Source of the DNA: Chara braunii
Taxonomy: Eukaryota; Streptophyta; Charophyceae; Charales; Characeae
Direction of reading: 5' to 3'
Length of the DNA stretch: 42,743 nt
NCBI GenBank assembly: GCA_003427395.1
Contig: BFEA01000035.1
Coordinates: 4,370,255 to 4,412,997 of the forward strand
The translations under genes and the position numbers were made by a program. Within the stretch, counting starts at the first letter, position 1. Each line of letters begins with the position of its first letter. This document shows positions 37,165-42,743 of this stretch, piece by piece. The notes beneath the pieces were generated by a model, which did no database searches, was not told where the DNA came from, and was given only the letters and a program-made list of their open reading frames with translations.

Positions 37165-40122
37165 ATGCCTCGCCGCATTCCAGAATTCTTAGACACGCTG
37201 GCTGCAAGTGTAAATGGGTACCAACCAGTCAGCCAGCTCGGACAACCAGCTGTACGTGTTAAGAAAACCAAAGTCCAGAGGAGGGCAACAAAGCAAGATG
37301 AATTTAACGAGTACGTGGAAGGATCCGTAGGGGCGGACGCGCTACATGTATCGGATGGGACGAGCTGTGGGGGATCTCTGAGTCCACAAACGAGCCCTTA
37401 CGAGCAAGTGCAAAATCAGCCGCCGCTGACAATGCCAGGGCTAGCGCAGCCTTCGCTGCAGTTGCCAGTTCCGTCATTGCTGGCGCAGAACCAGCAACAG
37501 ATAGAGAACGACTCTGTGTGCTTTGTTGCGAGCTCGCCACATGGAATTGGCGACGATGATGTCAGCGGGGGACTCGTGGTGGACTCGGGAGGAGAGGTTC
37601 GGATGGGAGAGGAGGAGGAGGAGGAGGAGGGGGGGGGGATGGAGGAAGAGGACGAGGAAGAGGAAGAAGAGGGAGTCATCAGCAATGGGGAGGGACAGCA
37701 GGGGTATTGGGAGGGGGGGAATGCAGGAATAGCCTCGGAGGTGGAGGTCCCACGACCGGGAGAAGAGGCAAATATGCCTATGGCGGATGTCTCGGGCATC
37801 GCCACTGGAATCAGCAATGGCTCTGGTCAGGGAACAGGAGATGTGGAAATGGGCGCAAATGGTATGAGAGGGATGCAACAGGATTCATTGCTGGCCTCCA
37901 TGAAAACAGAGGGAAGAGTGAAACGGAAAGTCACGAAGAAAATCGGGAATGCTGGCACGGAATGCGGGGCCAGTCCGGGGGATAAGAAAAGGAGACTGGA
38001 GGACAGGCCCCAACCCACGGCGGCGAGCTCTAGGGTACCAGCAGCAGCGCTATCAGCAGAAGATCGACTTGCCCGCATCCGCAACCTCTCCGCGGAGCTG
38101 AAGAAGGCGCACAAGACCATCGCTCGGCTGCGCCTCACGAAAGAGGCTTCCGAGAAAGAGCTTGGGAAAGCTCAGGAGATCTTGCAGGCAAAGCCTCTCC
38201 TCGACAAGATCAATGCGACTTCTAAGGTGTGTATGGACAACGGCTATCCGGATGTCATCGGGTTGATCTGTGATGCAATATTGTCAGGATCGCTGCCGAT
38301 TCCTTCAATCAGGTTTGAGCGACTTGTCACGCTAGGTATCAACTGTAACAAGGAATTCACCAATCAGTTGCAGTACTCTGAAAGAGAAATGCGATACTTC
38401 GCATCCCTGAAACGCCAAAGCTGTGCTGCTGCTGTGCTTGAGGCTATGCGTGGTCCAATGAATGCTGGTGGAGGGCATGGGCGGCATGCTGTTCGCTCTG
38501 CCCGTATCACAGAGTTCGTTCCTTCCCTGAAAGCCATCGAGCGCTTCGAAAAGCAGATGCAAATGCAGCAGCAGCAGCAGCAACAACAACAGCAAAAACA
38601 ACAGCAACAGCAAAATTCACAGCAGCCGGAGGAGGTCCCAAGTGCAGGGCAGCAGAACCAGTGTGGGCAGCAGCAGGCGGCATCGGGATCGGTGGGCAGT
38701 GGCGGAAATGGCGAAGGCATGGATGGAGGAGGAGTCGTTGACGGTGTTATTTTTGACAGCTGTGCAAACGGAATGATGATGGGCCCGGTTTACGATGGGA
38801 ACATCTGCCCAACGGTTGGTCTTGGCGGAGGCATTGGGGGGAAGAACGGCAGTGGTGCAGGCGCGATCGTCGGCTGCAATGGAGCGGCTCTCCTTACGAC
38901 TGCCTCCTCCAGCCCTGGGAGGGCGCTGTCTGCTGGTGCAGGGTCCCAAACTGGTGGACATTGTGTTGAGGGCGTGCATCTGGGAGAGAGCGAAGATGAA
39001 GATGAAGTGAGGCCATTACCATCCTCGAACAGGACAGCGGCTTATCCTAACCCAGACGTTCCCAGAGGAGGAGGAGGCTTAATGGTAGGTATGCAACCTG
39101 GACTAGAGTTTGTGCATGACGTGGAGGAGACCAAAGTTTTCGATTGCATTCCACGACCACCGCCGCCTGTGCTTCGGCAAGACCAGCAGCAACCACCTCC
39201 ACAGCAAAAGCAGAAGCAGAAGCAGCAGCAGCAGCAGCAGCAGCAAGCGTCTCAACAGCAGCAACAGCAACAAGCATCGCAGCATCAGGCATGCGTCGGA
39301 ATTCAAGCATACGAGTATCTGCAGGTCCCTGGAGCACTCCATGGCCTTGGGATAGAACTAGATGCGGGTATGAGGCCGCCTGTTGCATTGCAAACAACAT
39401 CACCCCAGCAGCAACCACCACCGCAGCAAGTGAGCGCTTTGCAGTTTGACACTAGCCAGATCCAGGTGTCTGGGACAGAAGTGTGCATTGCCACAACTTC
39501 TGGGCCTCCACCGCAACAGCAGCATGAGGAGAAGCCTGATTTGCGGCTATTCCATTCCTCAGCGCAACTTCAGCAGCAGCAGGAGCGGCAGCAGCAGCAA
39601 CAGCAGGCGCAACAACGACCAGAACAAGCGATGGTCTTTGAACAAATGGGGATGGGAGATCTGAGCCATCTTCAGCAGCTGAGCTCTCTGCAGGCGCAAA
39701 TGAGACAGCTAGAGGCGCCTGTGCAGCTGCGGCAATTGGTGGGAGACGATTTGAATCAGTTTGACCATCTGAGAGTGGAAGCTGCGTTTGGAGAGTGCCA
39801 GATGCAGGCAGAGGAGATTGCCCAGTACAACTCTGCCATCGCCACAGCGAGTGCATTGTCGTCACTCTCGCCAACGTCTGTGTTTAATGCTCCTCACGAG
39901 CAGCGGCAGAATCCTCGCCAGCAGATACACGAGGCAGCAGGGATAGATTTGAGGTCCCAAAACTATCATAGTGTCATGCCGCCATTCGATTGTGCAATGA
40001 GTGGTCGCATGCACAACGAGAGCGGAGTTCTTGGATTGCACTCTCCCCTTGGGTTCCCGCCTTACTTGCTCACGGCTACAGGTCAAGACCTTGGTCGATT
40101 CGGGTATCCCAGCTTGCGCTGA
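37165..40122 (+). CDS. Glutamine-rich, coiled-coil putative nuclear protein, family not recognised
   Basis: This frame is open for over 3.3 kb, far beyond chance here. The frame is also open upstream to 36814, but I place the start at 37165 (MPRRIPEF) because the upstream part is a pyrimidine-rich stretch ending in a strong 3' splice site at 37150; the resulting protein is 985 residues. In order: a basic N-terminus (KKTKVQRR, about residues 33-40); a Pro/Gln-rich segment; an acidic Glu run at about 149-171; basic NLS-like patches (VKRKVTKK near 252, KKRRLED near 274); a coiled coil at about 302-341; a compact mixed-hydrophobic domain at about 342-433 with DVIGLICDAIL and FERLVTLGINC; then a long low-complexity half with poly-Gln tracts near 465-486, 673-709 and 803-822. 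No signal peptide or membrane segment is visible. The architecture resembles transcription co-regulators, which is inference only. Unspliced reading after residue 970 is uncertain because CAG|GTCAAG at 40079 could be a donor site. The gene may have transposable-element ancestry; I cannot tell. Confidence 0.8.
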   Translation: MPRRIPEFLDTLAASVNGYQPVSQLGQPAVRVKKTKVQRRATKQDEFNEYVEGSVGADALHVSDGTSCGGSLSPQTSPYEQVQNQPPLTMPGLAQPSLQLPVPSLLAQNQQQIENDSVCFVASSPHGIGDDDVSGGLVVDSGGEVRMGEEEEEEEGGGMEEEDEEEEEEGVISNGEGQQGYWEGGNAGIASEVEVPRPGEEANMPMADVSGIATGISNGSGQGTGDVEMGANGMRGMQQDSLLASMKTEGRVKRKVTKKIGNAGTECGASPGDKKRRLEDRPQPTAASSRVPAAALSAEDRLARIRNLSAELKKAHKTIARLRLTKEASEKELGKAQEILQAKPLLDKINATSKVCMDNGYPDVIGLICDAILSGSLPIPSIRFERLVTLGINCNKEFTNQLQYSEREMRYFASLKRQSCAAAVLEAMRGPMNAGGGHGRHAVRSARITEFVPSLKAIERFEKQMQMQQQQQQQQQQKQQQQQNSQQPEEVPSAGQQNQCGQQQAASGSVGSGGNGEGMDGGGVVDGVIFDSCANGMMMGPVYDGNICPTVGLGGGIGGKNGSGAGAIVGCNGAALLTTASSSPGRALSAGAGSQTGGHCVEGVHLGESEDEDEVRPLPSSNRTAAYPNPDVPRGGGGLMVGMQPGLEFVHDVEETKVFDCIPRPPPPVLRQDQQQPPPQQKQKQKQQQQQQQQASQQQQQQQASQHQACVGIQAYEYLQVPGALHGLGIELDAGMRPPVALQTTSPQQQPPPQQVSALQFDTSQIQVSGTEVCIATTSGPPPQQQHEEKPDLRLFHSSAQLQQQQERQQQQQQAQQRPEQAMVFEQMGMGDLSHLQQLSSLQAQMRQLEAPVQLRQLVGDDLNQFDHLRVEAAFGECQMQAEEIAQYNSAIATASALSSLSPTSVFNAPHEQRQNPRQQIHEAAGIDLRSQNYHSVMPPFDCAMSGRMHNESGVLGLHSPLGFPPYLLTATGQDLGRFGYPSLR

Positions 40123-40244
40123 CTCCTTTCGTCCAGATGAACTGGGAATTGGCTGGAGCGTGTGCACAACCGCATCTTCCGGGGAGTCTTTCTGGGGAGA
40201 GGAGCAGAGGGAGCAAACACATCCAGCGGCCTAAGGGATTGACG

Positions 40245-40645
40245 GTAAGTTGGTAATACAGAAGCATTGATGCATAACAACCCTTATAAGGACCATGGTG
40301 CTCTCGATATCTATTATCCCGCACGGGCCGGGCCTTCCCCGTGTGGAACAAGCACATCGGCGCAGTGGTCTTTCTGGACATGGGAAGACTGTGGAAGCCA
40401 GCAGGCCGTTTGGATGCAAGTGGGCGTAGCGAGGTGTGTTGTGTCCTTGTGAAATAAGGCCATGGATGGACGTCGGAGACAAAGGCAATCGTCTGCAACT
40501 AGGGGAGGGTTGAGCTAGCAGCAGAGTGAATCGGCCCCAGAGTCACTTGGGCCTGCTCCCGGGGTCCTGGCCTGTTTTCGAGATAACTCCAAGCTGGCAA
40601 GAAAGAAGAGCAATATCATGTGCCTCTTCCTTGTTTTGTACGCAG
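40245..40645 (+). other. Candidate intron downstream of the stop codon
   Basis: A consensus donor (GACG|GTAAGT) begins at 40245 and a pyrimidine-rich acceptor (TTGTTTTGTACGCAG) ends at 40645. Both lie after the stop at 40122. If real, this is either a 3'-UTR intron placed 122 bases beyond the stop, a configuration that often triggers nonsense-mediated decay in plants, or a sign that an earlier donor (for example CAG|GTCAAG at 40079) skips the stop and coding continues. No transcript data are available here. Confidence 0.3.
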
Positions 40646-41021
40646 CTGCTGAAGTCTCAGAGACAGAATCAAAGGAGATGCAAAGAGCGATATGATGTAA
40701 GGTGTGCCACGATTAAGATACGGATGAATCCGCCGTGTGGAGCGGCTGAGCCTCTGAGTTGCCGGGGCCCTGGGTCTCGTCAATCTAAGACGGAAGGGTG
40801 GCGTTTGTCATATACCTGGCCAGAGATTGGGAAGCAAGAGGTGGGAGAGGATGGAGGCAGCAGCAGGTTGCAGTAGATACATATATGATCAAATGGAGGA
40901 ATAGACATGAGGCGGGTGGTGTGGGGACTGCAGCGACTGTTTGGGAGGCGCGGAGGTGATTGAGGAAGGTGGTCCATTCAGCAGACTCCATATTGAGATC
41001 TGGATGTAACAAGGGTAGCCA

Positions 41022-41090
41022 GGGGGGGGAAGGGGGATGGGGGAAGGGGGCCGGGGGAAGGGCTGGGGGTGTTGGGGGTCTTGGGAGTGT
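41022..41090 (+). repeat. G-rich tract with strong G-quadruplex potential
   Basis: More than six runs of four or more G separated by one to six bases, for example GGGGGGGGAAGGGGGATGGG and GGAAGGGGGCCGGGGGAAGG. It lies about 0.9 kb beyond the stop codon of the Gln-rich gene. Confidence 0.8.
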
Positions 41091-41324
41091 TGGAGGTTGA
41101 TGGGAAGGGGGATCTGGAAGTTGAAAAGGAAAGGAGTGTGGGTGGGAAGTAGTCGGCATTTGACTCTGACCAGTCAGAGCAGGTGCTTGCTGTTTTGCGT
41201 GCTTTTTTTTTATGTGTGTTGACAGTATGATGGCTACGGAAAACCTATTGTCGCGCAGGGGGCTGGACGTGAGGGATGCGATGGATAAATAGGTCCTGTC
41301 CTGATTTGTTCTCAAGGGGGCATG

Positions 41325-41392
41325 GGGGCAAGATCTCCAATAGGATGAGGTGACTGTTGGGGCAAGATCTCCAGTACGATGAGGTGACCGTT
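41325..41392. repeat. 34-bp tandem duplication
   Basis: GGGGCAAGATCTCCA(A/G)TA and GATGAGGTGAC(T/C)GTTG occur twice in a row. Confidence 0.8.
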
Positions 41393-41804
41393 GGATGGAC
41401 ATGCGAGTGGCGTGGGCGCCAGATGTCAGAAGAGGGACCAGTTCTGCTGCTGGCATTTTTTGCTGGGGAGCAAGCTGAGGATTCGTTGCAGTTGCCAGGT
41501 TGTAATTTTCTGACCAAGGAAGAGTAGAGGGAGCGGGGCTGGCTAGTGCACACAGCTGGTGTCTGAAATTTTGTTAGCCGTTGTGCGTTTAAGCTGTGTG
41601 CCGATGGAGAGAGCGATGCTCCGCGAGACGACACGTCATCATCAGCTTGATGATGTTGAAATGGCTGTAGAACTGTGAGGTGTCAGATTACACAGTTCAC
41701 ATCCCGCGGATAGAGACCTGCTGACAAGAAGAGGGCAATGCTCAGTGTACAAGTCAGCTGGGAAAAAGGTGAAGGACGGCAACTTTATGGTGGGTATAGG
41801 TGGA

Positions 41805-41822
41805 GGGGGGGGGGGGGGGGGG
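41805..41822. repeat. G18 run
   Basis: Eighteen consecutive G residues; the length is uncertain in any assembly. Confidence 0.9.
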
Positions 41823-42743
41823 TTGCAGAAAATACCAGGAAGTTGCACGACATCCGTCACTCGTCCACTCTGTTCGGCGGTGTCGGTGCAGCGAAGGCCA
41901 GCCCTCGGAAGACGGGATGTAAGCATTCCATATGCACAAGGAAGTAAGTATCGCATGGGCGAGGGGTTGCGTGGAATCTTTATATCTATCTTTGATCTAG
42001 ATGAAGATGATTAAGTGCTAGTAGGTAACGAATGACCATCGTGGGTTTCGTAGGGTGAAAGGCGATGTGCGAAACGCAGTGATAGGATGCCAACAGGTAA
42101 TCGGTCGACGGGCGAACAGTGATGACTGCGATGTCGATGCCGATAATCCTCCTATCGTATGACCGTGTTCGTATGGTCGCCCGGAGTTCTAATATTTTCC
42201 GCAAGGTGTAACAGGAACTACCTTGTTGAGATAGTGTACATAACTGTTATCTCCCCCTTGTTATTCCCGCTGTAATGGTAAGAACACCATGTTCAGACCT
42301 ACATAGAAAGGGATAGGCCTGAAGAACAGGAAGTGTATAACAAGGGGAAGCTGTTTGTGTTTTTTGAGTTGTGGAGGCAAGTGAGAAAGGGGGGAGGGGA
42401 GAGGAGATGATGTCACTTGGCCTGCATCCAACCATGATATAGGAATAGGCTTAAGGCTACAGAAGCACAAGCACAACATCCGGTGCTTGAACCTGCAAGC
42501 AGCTGGTTTTAGGGTGTACAGCATGTGGGTCTGTTGTCTCTTCCTGCGCGAGTTTCAACAGAGGACCGTTGCAACTCCTTTCCGTAGTAGTCTGGGATCT
42601 TGCACGTGCCATAGTGTGGGGACCTGATGAAACTAGTGAAGGCTGTGTGAGCATGAGAAAGAGTGACAACATGAGATAACCCTCCAACCCAATGCCCTCT
42701 TGACCAGTCCTCTTCTCTCGCTCCATCCCTTTTCCCCTGCATC

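Larger units (their letters stand above)
40646..42743. other. Downstream flank without recognised gene
   Basis: May include the 3' end of the Gln-rich transcript. Otherwise it holds the G-rich tract, the 34-bp duplication and the G18 run. The 223-codon minus frame 40785-41456 is Pro-rich because it reads the complement of the G-rich tract. Confidence 0.4.

Noticed and set aside
37416-39874. Several minus-strand frames opposite the Gln-rich gene (Ser-, Leu- and Cys-rich)
   Set aside because: They are the antisense of poly-Glu and poly-Gln codons.
40785-41456. 223-codon minus-strand frame, Pro-rich
   Set aside because: The Pro-rich part is just the complement of the G-rich tract; no splice context, no recognisable domain, and it overlaps the likely 3' flank of the plus-strand gene.

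Overview
The window looks like nuclear DNA of a green plant-lineage eukaryote, most likely a streptophyte alga; a Chara-type charophyte is my best guess, not proven. The reasons are: one apparent protein gene in about 43 kb; strong intron-type splice signals; four degenerate or processed U6 snRNA copies whose best-preserved 3' end (AAATCGAGAAATGGTCC) is the plant/green-algal form and not the animal form; and a fragment of a land-plant/charophyte-type mitochondrial small-subunit rRNA gene inserted in nuclear sequence. No bacterial operon, tRNA cluster, CRISPR array or phage gene is visible.

Layout. Positions 1-36840 are almost entirely non-coding and repeat-derived. At least five dispersed families of short non-autonomous DNA elements can be recognised. 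(i) A family with ACCACCAGTAC/GTACTGGTGGT ends flanked by TTAA, in three internal types, often joined end to end with one shared TTAA (13768-14141, 18916-19441, 28994-29530, 30916-31219, plus singles at 5643, 15928, 24290 and 28554). (ii) A Tourist/Harbinger-like family with GGGCCTCGCTCC ends and three-base duplications (2921, 17272, 29838 and fragments). (iii) A family with AGGGCGTACTCACA ends (549, 27951). (iv) A foldback element rich in CCGAACATGTTCGG palindromes (30254-30598). (v) tRNA-derived SINE-like elements, two with target duplications (10032-10169, 12879-13011). U6 retrocopies lie at 22841, 28197 (minus), 33904 and 34618; the last has a perfect 15-bp target duplication and a long poly-A tail. 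A rearranged mitochondrial rRNA fragment is at 18488-18740. A near-perfect 81-bp-arm hairpin lies at 6093-6271. More than a dozen local tandem duplications (period 28-180 bp) are scattered through the window.

The only convincing gene is on the plus strand at 37165-40122. It encodes a 985-residue, glutamine-rich, partly acidic protein with a basic nuclear-localisation-like region, a coiled coil and one compact domain that I do not recognise. It is preceded by pyrimidine-rich 3' splice sites, so a non-coding leader with one or more introns is likely. A possible intron follows the stop codon. The last 2 kb hold a G-rich tract with quadruplex potential and further simple repeats, and no gene I can support.

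The elements do not form a pathway. Together they describe a repeat-rich intergenic region in which cut-and-paste MITEs and LINE-dependent retrocopies have inserted near and into one another, upstream of a probable nuclear regulatory gene.
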